A stretch of DNA of 64,000 nt from Oceanobacter sp. (GTDB taxonomy: Bacteria; Pseudomonadota; Gammaproteobacteria; Pseudomonadales; Oceanobacteraceae). Every line of letters begins with the position of its first letter. Position 1 is the first letter of the stretch. Shown here piece by piece: positions 52,617 to 61,458 of this stretch. A program made the translations under genes and the position numbers. Under the pieces are notes generated by a model that worked only from the letters and a program-made list of their open reading frames with translations, was not told the origin of the DNA and did not search any database. Location of the stretch: positions 82,069-146,068 of the forward strand of contig NVWL01000003.1 of assembly GCA_002733645.1 (NCBI GenBank). The letters run 5' to 3'.

Positions 52617-55352
52617 GTGAAAGTTAAGTCAGACAGTAATAAGCGAAAAGAGAAAGCAAGCAAGAAGTACCCTAAAACCCCTCGTCATATTGATAACGCA
52701 TGGGCGCGACGCTTTCTAATAACGGCAGGGGTTATTGCGGCATTCTATTTTGTTGTATTTTTTGCCCTGCCATTTTTTGCTGTTCGGTATGTCGAAACTT
52801 GGTACGCCGATCAAGGAGAGAATCAGTCACTATTAATTAAAGGTTGGACGCTATCGCCGCTCACTGGCGAAGTACAGTTACGGGATGTGATTGCGAGCTA
52901 TCCAACTGGCGACACCTCAACGGAGGTGGGTGCTGATTTTATCGGTATCAATGTCAACTTAGCGGCGTTATTTTCAAAAACGATTCATATCCAGTCTGTT
53001 GGTGTTGATGGTTTAGTTTTTCGTGGTGCGCAATCAAAAGAAGGATTAAGAATTGCCGGTATTACCATCCCTGCAAGCGACGGTTCCAATGAAAACACTC
53101 AGGAAGAAGACAGCTCGGAAGTCTCGGAAAACGGCCCGCTACCAGAAGGTTGGACCCTGCAAGTGGATGACGTTGCATTAATTAATAATCGCGTTCGCTG
53201 GGAGCAATCAGGCTTGAGTGTCGCTGTGCGCTTAAGTGAGTTTTCTACGGGCATGTTTAACAGCGGTACAAAAAATACGACGCCGGTGGCTTTAGACGTT
53301 ACCTTAGAATCACTAACGTTTGAAACCGAATCTGCGCCAATTGTATTGAAGCAACCCGTTACTTTAACGCTTGCGGGCGATATGAAAAGCCTATTAACGC
53401 AACCGAAGATTACCGGCGATATTAAACTCAGCGCTTTGGATATCACCGTGCCAGGGTTGCAGTCTTTAGCATTGAATGCGCTTGAAATTAACGACGCATC
53501 CTTTGCCATGAATAGCGAAGGTTTAAGCGCTGGCTTAACCCAGCTCGTACTTAAGCAGGTCATGGCCGCCATTGATGAGCAGCAAAATGCCAAGCTGGAA
53601 GCCTTAATTGTAAATAACGTGAGCTGGAGCGGCGGCCTTAACGAAGCGCGAGTCGGTGATATTACCTTACAAGGTACACATGCCGAACTTGAAGCAGTGC
53701 AAAATGCAGGCTTAAAAGAGCTATTGCTGGCCGGATTAACGTGGCGTGGTAATGACGACGAAGTGAGCTTCAAACAAATCACCCTGTCTGAACTAAGTGC
53801 CGAGATGCCAGACATCGAAGGCGCAACGTTGAATAGCTTTGCCGCAAGTGATATTACCGTGAACCAGCTAAGCACAGAACCAACGGCGACCATTGGCTCT
53901 GCAGGTTTAAATACGCTGACAGCGAAACATCGTACCGCAGGTGATTTATCTCTTTCATCAATAATAGCGAACACGATTAAAGCCAGCGCGGCGAATCAGT
54001 CGGTGGCTGACATCACACTCGAAGCACTCACTGTTATGCCACCAAGTGGTGACCAACCACTAGTGTCGTTGGATCATTATGAAGTAATGGATATTAATGC
54101 TACGCCGGAGAGTTTTCGTTCAGGCTTGCATCGTTTTTATGGTTTAGTTGCCAACGCGACCCGATTAAAAAATGGTGCGATTGCTGGCGTGCCTGAAGCG
54201 GAGATGCCTGAAGCGGAGGTGGCTGATCCAACGGACACCCCAAATACTCAAAGTGAAGAGACTCAATCGGCGACTGAATCCGACAATGCCTCATCTCCAT
54301 TTGCTGTAGAAATTGCAGGTGTAGAAATGATTCAGGCGGACTCAGAAGCAAGGGCAGATACCACGGATACAAAACAAGCCAAAGTAACCCCAAGTAGTTT
54401 TCACTGGGTTGATCAAGCAATGACACCCAACGTCTCGACTAACGTCAGCGTGGTTGAATTGCGCACGGGTAAAATAGATACAGCCGCGCTTGATAAAGGG
54501 GTCGAGCTTCACATGGTATTAGCCTTGGATACCTACAACCGTGTTCGTGTCGATGGCGTGATGGGCATGAAGGGAGAATACCCAGAAGGGAAAATAGACC
54601 TAAATATCGAACAATTAAATCTTGTTGAGTTTAACCCCTACCTTGTAGAAGCAATGGGCTATCGCTTGAAAAAAGGCATGTTGCAAGTGACCTCTGATAT
54701 CAGCATAACCGACGGTCAGTTGGGTGGGGAAATGTTGATTGTCTTACAAAACAGTAAATTTGAACCGGCCGATGAAGAAACAATCAAAAGCCTAAGTAAG
54801 CAGATCTCAATGCCGGTAGAAACGGCCTTGTCAGTATTAAAAGATGACAACAACAACATTCGCATCGAAGTGCCGCTCTCGGGTGACATCAGCCAGCCGG
54901 ATGTGGGTATCAACGATGTCATTAACCAAATCAGCAAAAAAGCCCTTAAAACAGCCACGCTGTATTATTTAAAACAATCGCTCGTGCCCTATGGGCAGTT
55001 GCTTAGCATTGCCTCATTTGCCTCGGATCAAATATTTGCGATTCGTTTGAATGACCTTGAGTACCAACCTCAGCAGCTCGACCTGACGGAAGAGCACAAA
55101 GCGTACCTTGATACTGTTGGCAAAATGATGATTAAAAAAGCCGAACTTGAACTGCAAGTATGCCCTGTTGCGGGTGAACTAGAGCTTAAAGAGTGGGGTG
55201 AAAACTGGGCAATAGAAGTGGCTAAACGTGCAGCCAGCGTGAAAGCATACTTAGCCGAACTTAAAGACAACAAAGACAGAAGCTTATCTGGGCGCGTTAC
55301 CGTATGTACCCCGAAAAAAGGCGATAAAGCAAAAGTTATCTTGGGAGTATAG
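52617..55352 (+). CDS. DUF748/AsmA-like envelope protein
   Basis: The 911-residue protein starts at GTG 52617 with AGGA six bases upstream. A basic N-terminus (about 1-35) is followed by one membrane helix (residues 36-60) and a very long periplasmic part of repeating beta strands. This matches the DUF748 (AsmA-like) group of long groove proteins thought to move or sort lipids between membranes. A low-complexity Glu/Thr/Ser linker lies around 520-580. The C-terminal region (YLKQSLVPYGQLLSIASFASD) is characteristic. A link to recCBD is not apparent; it is the next gene 38 bp downstream. Confidence 0.82.
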   Translation: MKVKSDSNKRKEKASKKYPKTPRHIDNAWARRFLITAGVIAAFYFVVFFALPFFAVRYVETWYADQGENQSLLIKGWTLSPLTGEVQLRDVIASYPTGDTSTEVGADFIGINVNLAALFSKTIHIQSVGVDGLVFRGAQSKEGLRIAGITIPASDGSNENTQEEDSSEVSENGPLPEGWTLQVDDVALINNRVRWEQSGLSVAVRLSEFSTGMFNSGTKNTTPVALDVTLESLTFETESAPIVLKQPVTLTLAGDMKSLLTQPKITGDIKLSALDITVPGLQSLALNALEINDASFAMNSEGLSAGLTQLVLKQVMAAIDEQQNAKLEALIVNNVSWSGGLNEARVGDITLQGTHAELEAVQNAGLKELLLAGLTWRGNDDEVSFKQITLSELSAEMPDIEGATLNSFAASDITVNQLSTEPTATIGSAGLNTLTAKHRTAGDLSLSSIIANTIKASAANQSVADITLEALTVMPPSGDQPLVSLDHYEVMDINATPESFRSGLHRFYGLVANATRLKNGAIAGVPEAEMPEAEVADPTDTPNTQSEETQSATESDNASSPFAVEIAGVEMIQADSEARADTTDTKQAKVTPSSFHWVDQAMTPNVSTNVSVVELRTGKIDTAALDKGVELHMVLALDTYNRVRVDGVMGMKGEYPEGKIDLNIEQLNLVEFNPYLVEAMGYRLKKGMLQVTSDISITDGQLGGEMLIVLQNSKFEPADEETIKSLSKQISMPVETALSVLKDDNNNIRIEVPLSGDISQPDVGINDVINQISKKALKTATLYYLKQSLVPYGQLLSIASFASDQIFAIRLNDLEYQPQQLDLTEEHKAYLDTVGKMMIKKAELELQVCPVAGELELKEWGENWAIEVAKRAASVKAYLAELKDNKDRSLSGRVTVCTPKKGDKAKVILGV

Positions 55353-55552
55353 GTAGGCTGTTGTTCCCGTGAGCGACTAGATGGATGTAGGAGGTAGAGC
55401 GACGCAGGATGCCAAAGCCGAGGCGGGAATCCATTCACAGGCAGAATAACAAATACAAGACAGCAAAATTGCACCTATCCTCCTGATTCCAAAGGGATAA
55501 CCCGCAAATTACTTGACATAAAAGTGGCGGTCGTTATTATACGCATCACCTC

Positions 55553-55629
<77 letters not shown>

Positions 55630-55646
55630 AATTTAGTATATGAATC

Positions 55647-55668
55647 AGGCGCTTACGAGCGCCTTTTT
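55647..55668 (+). terminator. Terminator after tRNA-Val
   Basis: AGGCGCT (55647-55653) pairs with AGCGCCT (55658-55664) and runs into TTTTT. Confidence 0.88.
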
Positions 55669-55815
55669 CGTACCTGTTGTTTTTGTTGGCAATTCGTTGG
55701 CAATATACAGTAGTCAGAACCACCACATAACACATGGATGCGTGAGTTATGTGGCTCACGATTCCGGCGTTAGCTGTCAGCAAGTGCCAATCACTTTGCT
55801 CATATCAACTTCACC
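55669..55815. other. Spacer after the tRNA, no gene seen
   Basis: A short near-repeat (TTGGCAATTCGTTGGCAA near 55688-55705) and a small inverted pair (CCACATAAC / GTTATGTGG) are present. Position after a tRNA would fit an old integration scar, but I see no integrase or repeated tRNA end. Confidence 0.3.
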
Positions 55816-56144
55816 ATGACGTTACTCACTGCGTGCGGTGGCTAAGGTAATGATTCTAAAATTGATATCTTTGCCAATACTGACATTCAGCCCACCGCAA
55901 CCACCTACAACTGGGCGATTTAGAAGTCGTACTGGGCATAATGAATGGCCCGTTTGCTCCGGCTTGGGTAGAAAGCAAAGGCGCAGTGTTCTTCGACTAC
56001 CCATTCCGCGATATAACCCAATCGCTACCATTGCCATGGGATGAAACCTACCTTAGCGAATACAGCGGGTTTATTGCAGACTTGGGCGAGCGTTACACTG
56101 ACGAAGAACGTATTCGCCTTAAACACCTCACTCAGTGGTTATGA
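55816..56144 (+). pseudogene. Decayed lipoprotein gene
   Basis: ATG 55816 opens MTLLTACGG, a lipobox-like end of a signal. It meets TAA at 55843, continues in the same frame as GNDSKIDIFANTDIQPTATTYNWAI to a TAG at 55921, and then resumes in another frame (LEVVLGIMNGPFAPAWVESKGAVFFDYPF...) to 56144. Two lesions, a stop and a frameshift, are therefore needed to explain it. The original function is not recognised. Confidence 0.6.
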
Positions 56145-56277
56145 TTCTCAAATGGAACAGGCAAACTAAGCGCTGCGACATACCGCGTGGTTACATTCCT
56201 GTGGCCTGATTGGCGTTAACAATGATAATCTCGCGAATGCATCGACTATCCGAAATAACATAAGCTAAAGGTAGGAT

Positions 56278-56814
56278 ATGTTCATCGAGAAATTCAGCTT
56301 ACCTACACGGGTAGCATTACTAGGCACGCTTGGCATGTCGGCTTGGCTAATCGCCTTCAGTCGTATACTGAACCACGCCGGTGACAGCTGGAATAACGAC
56401 GACAAACTCTTGATAGGTCTAGGCCTGCTTAATGGGTTTCTAATGCTCGTTAATACGGCTGGCCAGCTGCGCACCATGTTGCTTCATAACATGAAGTGGT
56501 TTACCAACAACCTCGACTCCTTGTGCTGGATAAGCCTAATAGGCTCATACTTCTCTGTTCTCTATATTCAACGACTTTGGCAGCCGGACACCCTCGACCT
56601 ATTTTTGCTTTCATTTATGATCGTCATCCACTCTATACATACCATACGTTTTTCAATGCCAGTAAGTGTGGGGGTGTTATTAATGCCCGCCGTTTTATAT
56701 GGCTGGCAGGCCGGTGGGGAAACCGGTTTTTACCTTGCGTTATTCATTGCCAATCAAGAACTGGTTCTCTGGGGATTAGGACTAGGGGTATTGCGAGAAC
56801 TGCTTGAAGCTTAA
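56278..56814 (+). pseudogene. Sensor histidine kinase, N-terminal membrane half (split by an in-frame stop)
   Basis: The 178 residues contain about six membrane helices and end at TAA 56812. The same frame continues without a gap into KLKNKTGELKVAQGRLAEQ and the kinase domain. One base change (CAA to TAA) would turn one gene into these two pieces. The membrane part resembles a 5-6 helix sensor of the type found in NarL-paired kinases; the signal is unknown. It may be inactive, read through, or work as a split protein. Confidence 0.75.
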
Positions 56815-56844
56815 AAACTGAAAAACAAAACAGGGGAGCTTAAG

Positions 56845-57465
56845 GTGGCGCAAGGGCGCTTAGCAGAACAAAGCCGCCGCGATGAGCGTCGAAAAATTCG
56901 TCAAGATCTACACGATAAAATGGGGCATGAACTGGCCGCCATGAATATTAACTTACAGCTGCTAGAACATAAATTCCCTGACAAAGGCGCAGATGAAAAA
57001 CACACACTAGTGCAAGCGCAAGAAGCGTGTCAGCGATTATTCAGCACATTGGGCAACGTAGTAGGGGAATTGCGCAAACAAACCAATGCACAGTTTTATG
57101 AACAACTTGAGCAAATGATTGCCAACGTACCAAGCTTAACCATAACCCTTGAATGTGACTTCGCCCTAAAAATACAAGATGACGTCATTGCCGATAACCT
57201 GCTGTGCTGCATACAAGAAGGCATTACAAATATTCTAAAACATAGCCGTGCCACACGAGCATGGATTATCATTAAATATGACGACCAGAATCTAAGTGTG
57301 CTATTACAAGACAACGGGAATACCTCCACTGATATCGTTGCAGGGAATGGTATTCAAGGTATTAAGCAACGCATGGGAATCATAGGTGGCCGTGCCCACA
57401 CAGATATACTGGATACTCAAGGATTTGAAGTATCATTAACTTTGCCAAGGGAGGCACTAGTATGA
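56845..57465 (+). CDS. Sensor histidine kinase, catalytic half (HisKA_3 and ATPase)
   Basis: The 206 residues run from GTG 56845, which has GGGGAG a few bases upstream and could allow separate translation. The HisKA_3 dimerisation motif is RRKIRQDLHDKMGHELAAM, with the phospho-His in LHDKMGH. The HATPase_c N box is QEGITNILKHS and the G box is LQDNGN...GNGIQGIKQRMGIIGG. The catalytic part is thus complete but lacks a membrane sensor because of the stop at 56812. It overlaps the response-regulator start by four bases. Confidence 0.85.
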   Translation: MAQGRLAEQSRRDERRKIRQDLHDKMGHELAAMNINLQLLEHKFPDKGADEKHTLVQAQEACQRLFSTLGNVVGELRKQTNAQFYEQLEQMIANVPSLTITLECDFALKIQDDVIADNLLCCIQEGITNILKHSRATRAWIIIKYDDQNLSVLLQDNGNTSTDIVAGNGIQGIKQRMGIIGGRAHTDILDTQGFEVSLTLPREALV

Positions 57466-58052
57466 AAAAGGTATTACTCGTAGATGATCAAAACATCGTA
57501 GCACTAGGCATTGCTAAATTGCTTGAAATATCGGGGAAAATTGAGGTAATTGACCAGCTCAATAATGGCGCAGACTGCCTCGAATATCTAGCAACGCGCC
57601 TGCAACCAGATGTTGTGTTGCTAGACGTTCACATGGAAAAAATGAACGGCCTAGAAGTACTTAAAAAGATACGAACAGAATGGAGTATCCCTGTTATTTT
57701 TTTAACCACCTTCGATGATGAATACCTAAAACATCAAGCGATAGAGGCCGGAGCCAATGGTCTTTTGTTAAAAAATATAGGCCTCAACGACCTGATCGAC
57801 TCCATACTCAAAGTCGCCAGTGGTAAAACCTTATTCTCAGCGAAGCAGCTCAGCAACCTCAACAAAATGACAGAGCGTGAGAACTGCATCGCTAGATCAC
57901 TGGTAGAAGGAAAAACCAACAAAGAAATCGCAGAGGAAGAAAGCCTAAGCCCGGGTACGGTTCGAAATTACATTTCTAACTTATTTGAGAAGTTGGGCGT
58001 ACGTAATCGTTTGGAAGCCGTGGTGAAACTAAAGAAACGTGGTTTGTATTAA
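57462..58052 (+). CDS. NarL/LuxR-family response regulator
   Basis: The protein has 196 residues. The receiver domain (1-120) has acidic residues DDQ near the N-terminus, phospho-Asp in VVLLDVHMEKMNG (about residue 51), Thr in FLTTFDDEY and Lys in LLLKNIG. The C-terminal LuxR-type helix-turn-helix is NKEIAEEESLSPGTVRNYISNLFEKLGVRNR. It pairs with the kinase gene immediately upstream. The target genes are unknown, and the split kinase may leave it without its normal input. Confidence 0.93.
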   Translation: MKKVLLVDDQNIVALGIAKLLEISGKIEVIDQLNNGADCLEYLATRLQPDVVLLDVHMEKMNGLEVLKKIRTEWSIPVIFLTTFDDEYLKHQAIEAGANGLLLKNIGLNDLIDSILKVASGKTLFSAKQLSNLNKMTERENCIARSLVEGKTNKEIAEEESLSPGTVRNYISNLFEKLGVRNRLEAVVKLKKRGLY

Positions 58053-58072
58053 GAGAAACAAATAATGGGTTA

Positions 58073-58690
58073 TCAAACGCCTAATAAATGAGCAGACATC
58101 AGAAGCTCATTCGTTTGTTTATCTAAGGCCTTGTTAATATCCATACGCTCAAACCGCGACAAGGTTTCTGCTTTACCCAATGCCAATGCGTTTAAATGAA
58201 TACAGGGCGTAAGCTGATCAAAATCGCGTAAGTCACCTCGCTTAATCACCGGTAAAAACGGACCGTTTAACTGATTTTTAATCAACATAAAGGCTTTGGG
58301 TAAAGGTAAAGTTACGGTTTTGTTATTGCGAGTTTTCACATTTACCCCAATACCATCGGGCGTGGGGTGCAACAGAATTCCGGTTGCTTTCACTGCGGGT
58401 TCAGGAATATGAGAATAGGTCGACGTAAAATCAACGGGATCCGGTAAAATCACCACCGCAGATTTAGTAAAGTAAGTATCATAAGCACTATACACTTGCT
58501 TAAGTGCGGGGCTATACACAGGAAGAAATTGGGCAAGGTTTAAAAGAAACTGCTTACCCGTCTCCTTGGTGCGCATTTCCTCAATAGACCAATGAAGGTC
58601 AGCGGCAATAGCCAGCTTGCGTTCGCGTAAACCACTCACCCGAAAGCTCCGCGTCAAATTTACGTCTGATTCTACGGAGAAACCTGCCAA
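58073..58690 (-). CDS. Unrecognised protein, start uncertain
   Basis: The frame is open for 205 codons from a TTG at 58690, two codons after a stop. The first ATG is about 38 codons in (MRTKETGKQF), but the coding character begins earlier, so the gene may use a poor start or may have lost its 5' end. No signal peptide or membrane helix is seen. The sequence is mixed alpha/beta (VVILPDPVDFTSTYSHIPEPAVKATGILLHPTPDGIGVNV). I cannot name a family. It converges with the response-regulator gene, 20 bp apart. Confidence 0.5.
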   Translation of the reverse strand: MAGFSVESDVNLTRSFRVSGLRERKLAIAADLHWSIEEMRTKETGKQFLLNLAQFLPVYSPALKQVYSAYDTYFTKSAVVILPDPVDFTSTYSHIPEPAVKATGILLHPTPDGIGVNVKTRNNKTVTLPLPKAFMLIKNQLNGPFLPVIKRGDLRDFDQLTPCIHLNALALGKAETLSRFERMDINKALDKQTNELLMSAHLLGV

Positions 58691-58871
58691 AAGCTAGGGT
58701 TTCAAAACGGCCAAAAAAAACAGTTATTTGGCATTTAAAGACCTATTTGGTTGGAGAGACTTGATTCGGCACTGTCATTAATTTACCAACAAGCTGTCAC
58801 TCAACCGTAAAGACACCTTTTTATCATGATGCGATTGAAAACTAGTCTCATTAAACAAAGGTAGGAAGCGC

Positions 58872-60875
58872 ATGAAAGGTTTGAATTTAGCGGCACTCGC
58901 AATATTGAGCGCTGGCTTGGTTGCATGTGGTGGTGAAGATGGAAGCAACGGAGCACAGGGCGCTGTAGGGCCTCAAGGTCCACAGGGCGCGCAAGGAGAG
59001 CAAGGCCCAATCGGGGATCAAGCACCGGTGGCACCTGCGGATAACGCGATGTCATTAACCATTCTGCACATGAACGACCACCACTCACACCTTGATGCGG
59101 ATGACTTTGGTTTTGACGTCTCTGCACTCGGTATGGAAACCAACGTTGAAGGCGCAGAAGGCGGTGTGGGCGCGGCCGTTAGTGAAGTAGACGTCACGTA
59201 CGGTGGCTTCCCAATGATGGTGAGCCTGTTTAATCAACTGAGCATGCAGTCAGACAACGTTGTTAAACTGCACTCTGGCGACGCCATCACAGGCACCTTG
59301 TATTACTCACTGTTTAAAGGTCGTGCTGACGCCGACATGATGAACCAGATCTGCTTTGATGCATTCGCACTGGGTAACCACGAGTTTGATGACGGCGACA
59401 CTGGCCTAGCCAACTTCTTGGATTCACTCAACTCATCCGCCTGTGTGACCCCAACCCTCGCGGCTAACGTTAACCCAGCGCCGGAATCTGCCATCGCAGA
59501 AGACTATATTGAGCCTTACACCATTGTTGAGCGTGAAGGCCAGAAAATCGGCATCATTGGTATCGACATTGCCGGTAAAACCAAAAACTCATCCAGCCCG
59601 GACGACGGCACCACCTTCTCAGACGAAACCACCACCGCACAGCAGTACATCGACGAGCTGACGGGCATGGGTGTGAATAAAATCGTCTTAATGACACACT
59701 ACCAGTACGAAAACGACCTTGAACTGGCAGCGGCATTGAACGGCGTTGACGTCATTGTAGGTGGCGACTCGCACACCTTATTGGGTGATAACACCTTCTC
59801 TGATCTTGGCTTCAACCCACAAGGCGACTACCCAACCGTCGTGACCGATGCCAGTGGCAACACAGTGTGTGTGGTGCAAGCATGGGAATACGCGCACCTG
59901 ATGGGCAAGCTGAGTGTAGATTTCGACACCGATGGCAATGTCACCGCCTGTGCAGGCCAGCCGTATATGCCGATCAGCACAACTTACGAATATGAATACA
60001 ACGAAGAAGAAAGTCGTGTTCTTACCGGAGCCGACGTTACTCGCGTGACCACTGCACTTACCAAAGAAGACGAAATAGTAGCCATCCAGCCTGACGCAAC
60101 CACCCAAGCGATTCTGGATATCTACAACCAAGATGTGGACGTACTCAAACAGACCGTGATTGGTACCAACGCACAAGACCTTTGCCTTGAGCGCATACCA
60201 GGGCAGGGCCGCTCTACCATCTGTGATACCTCAGCAACCTACGAGTATGGCTCTGATATTTCAAACGTGGTTGCTAAAGCCTTCCTGACTGTAACGCCAA
60301 CCGCCGACATCGCCATCCAGAATGGCGGTGGTGTGCGGGTTGATTTAGCCGCAGGCGACGTCACCATTGCTGATGCCTTCACGCTACTGCCTTTCTCCAA
60401 TACCCTCGTGATCCTGGATATGACAGGCCAGCAGATCATCGACGTGCTCGAAGATGCATTGGCCAACTTCATCGACAACGATGGCTCTAGCGGTTCATAC
60501 CCATACGCGGCAGGCTTGCGATACGACATTGATGCATCGCAGGCGGCGGGCAGCCGTGTCACCAACGTTGAAGTGAACTCACAAGTCAGCGGCAGCTGGA
60601 CCGCCATTGATACCGCAGCCACCTATGGCGTCGTGACCAACGACTTCATCGCCTCAGGGCAAGATGGCTACACCACCTTCAGCGTACCGTTCGATGCGGG
60701 CGACTACGAAGACACCTTCACAGAATACGCACAGGGCTTTATCGACTACGTTGAAGGCCTTACCGAAAACGGCCAACAGGTACAAAAACTGCCCATCGAT
60801 GAATACTCAACCCAGCTATTCATAGACACCGACGGCTGCAACCACAGCACAGGGGCTGGCTGCGTACCCGACTAA
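58872..60875 (+). CDS. Lipoprotein 5'-nucleotidase/metallophosphatase with a collagen-like stalk
   Basis: The protein has 667 residues. A lipoprotein signal ends LSAGLVACGG. Residues 21-55 are Gly-X-Y triplets (GAVGPQGPQGAQGEQGPIGD), a collagen-like stalk. The metallophosphatase domain has LHMNDHHSH, the DAxxxGNHEFDDG motif and GGDSHT, giving a two-metal site. The C-terminal nucleotidase domain has IQNGGGVRVDLAAG. It should release phosphate from nucleotides outside the cell; the stalk would hold the enzyme away from the outer membrane. It is a single gene with its own terminator. Confidence 0.92.
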   Translation: MKGLNLAALAILSAGLVACGGEDGSNGAQGAVGPQGPQGAQGEQGPIGDQAPVAPADNAMSLTILHMNDHHSHLDADDFGFDVSALGMETNVEGAEGGVGAAVSEVDVTYGGFPMMVSLFNQLSMQSDNVVKLHSGDAITGTLYYSLFKGRADADMMNQICFDAFALGNHEFDDGDTGLANFLDSLNSSACVTPTLAANVNPAPESAIAEDYIEPYTIVEREGQKIGIIGIDIAGKTKNSSSPDDGTTFSDETTTAQQYIDELTGMGVNKIVLMTHYQYENDLELAAALNGVDVIVGGDSHTLLGDNTFSDLGFNPQGDYPTVVTDASGNTVCVVQAWEYAHLMGKLSVDFDTDGNVTACAGQPYMPISTTYEYEYNEEESRVLTGADVTRVTTALTKEDEIVAIQPDATTQAILDIYNQDVDVLKQTVIGTNAQDLCLERIPGQGRSTICDTSATYEYGSDISNVVAKAFLTVTPTADIAIQNGGGVRVDLAAGDVTIADAFTLLPFSNTLVILDMTGQQIIDVLEDALANFIDNDGSSGSYPYAAGLRYDIDASQAAGSRVTNVEVNSQVSGSWTAIDTAATYGVVTNDFIASGQDGYTTFSVPFDAGDYEDTFTEYAQGFIDYVEGLTENGQQVQKLPIDEYSTQLFIDTDGCNHSTGAGCVPD

Positions 60876-60902
60876 TTACCACCTGAAGAAAACGCATGAA
60901 AT

Positions 60903-60927
60903 ACGGGAGCTACGGCTCCCGTTTTTT
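60903..60927 (+). terminator. Terminator of the nucleotidase gene
   Basis: ACGGGAGC (60903-60910) pairs with GCTCCCGT (60915-60922) across a 4-base loop and ends in T6. Confidence 0.92.
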
Positions 60928-60951
60928 GTGGGCGTAAAGCGGGCTGTGTGA

Positions 60952-61120
60952 ATGTCGGGAAAGCGTGATGACATTGATTACATAAATATGATCGAAAAGA
61001 GAGTAATGTTTATTGAAGGTACTCAATTAGCTGAGTCAATGATTCGGCATAATCTCGGAGATACTGTAAAAAACCAATTACATCAAAGATATTGATACAG
61101 ACTATTTAAGCGATAACTAA
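60952..61120 (+). pseudogene. C-terminal remnant of an Mrr-type restriction endonuclease gene
   Basis: The frame from 60952 reads DDIDYINMIEKRVMFIEG and then TQLAESMIRHNLG, close to the end of Mrr_cat proteins. It leaves the pattern at a run of six As near 61057 and stops at 61095. Removing one A restores KTNYIKDIDTDYLSDN, the typical Mrr C-terminus, ending at TAA 61118. Nothing of the catalytic part or DNA-binding domain remains upstream, where the nucleotidase terminator lies. Confidence 0.75.
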
Positions 61121-61146
61121 AAATTGGATAGGGCTAAAGGCAATAT

Positions 61147-61311
61147 TCAGTCAGCTAGAGTCAGCTTAGGATATTTACGAACACCTTTCTTCAGGCGTTT
61201 TTCAATAACATCGACACTCTCTCCTGTATCGATAGCACTGGAGCTGGCAACTGCGCGAATAATACGATTGCGGGATATTTTGCGTTTGGCTTTATCGGTG
61301 TGACGAATCAT
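61147..61311 (-). CDS. Small basic protein (54 residues), unrecognised
   Basis: ATG 61309-61311 on the minus strand, with GAGG nine bases before it, opens 54 codons. The product is strongly basic at the start (IRHTDKAKRKISRNRIIRAV) and ends RLKKGVRKYPKLTLAD. It has no signal peptide or membrane helix. It lies between the Mrr remnant and the WYL regulator and is divergent from the latter, so the two may share a control region. The function is unknown. Confidence 0.55.
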   Translation of the reverse strand: MIRHTDKAKRKISRNRIIRAVASSSAIDTGESVDVIEKRLKKGVRKYPKLTLAD

Positions 61312-61458
61312 AAGCTAACACCTCAAAGGTATAGTCAATTTAACCTTTGCTTTCTGAACCTGTTTCTATAGCGTTTAAATCGGTAGGCGGCGAATACCAT
61401 TTACACCATACTGAAATACTCATAAAGTGGCTAATGAATAAGAGGGAGCACACAAACA

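Noticed and set aside
53099-53974. 291-codon minus-strand frame
   Set aside because: It is a shadow of the DUF748 gene; no start signal and low-complexity Ser/Ala content.
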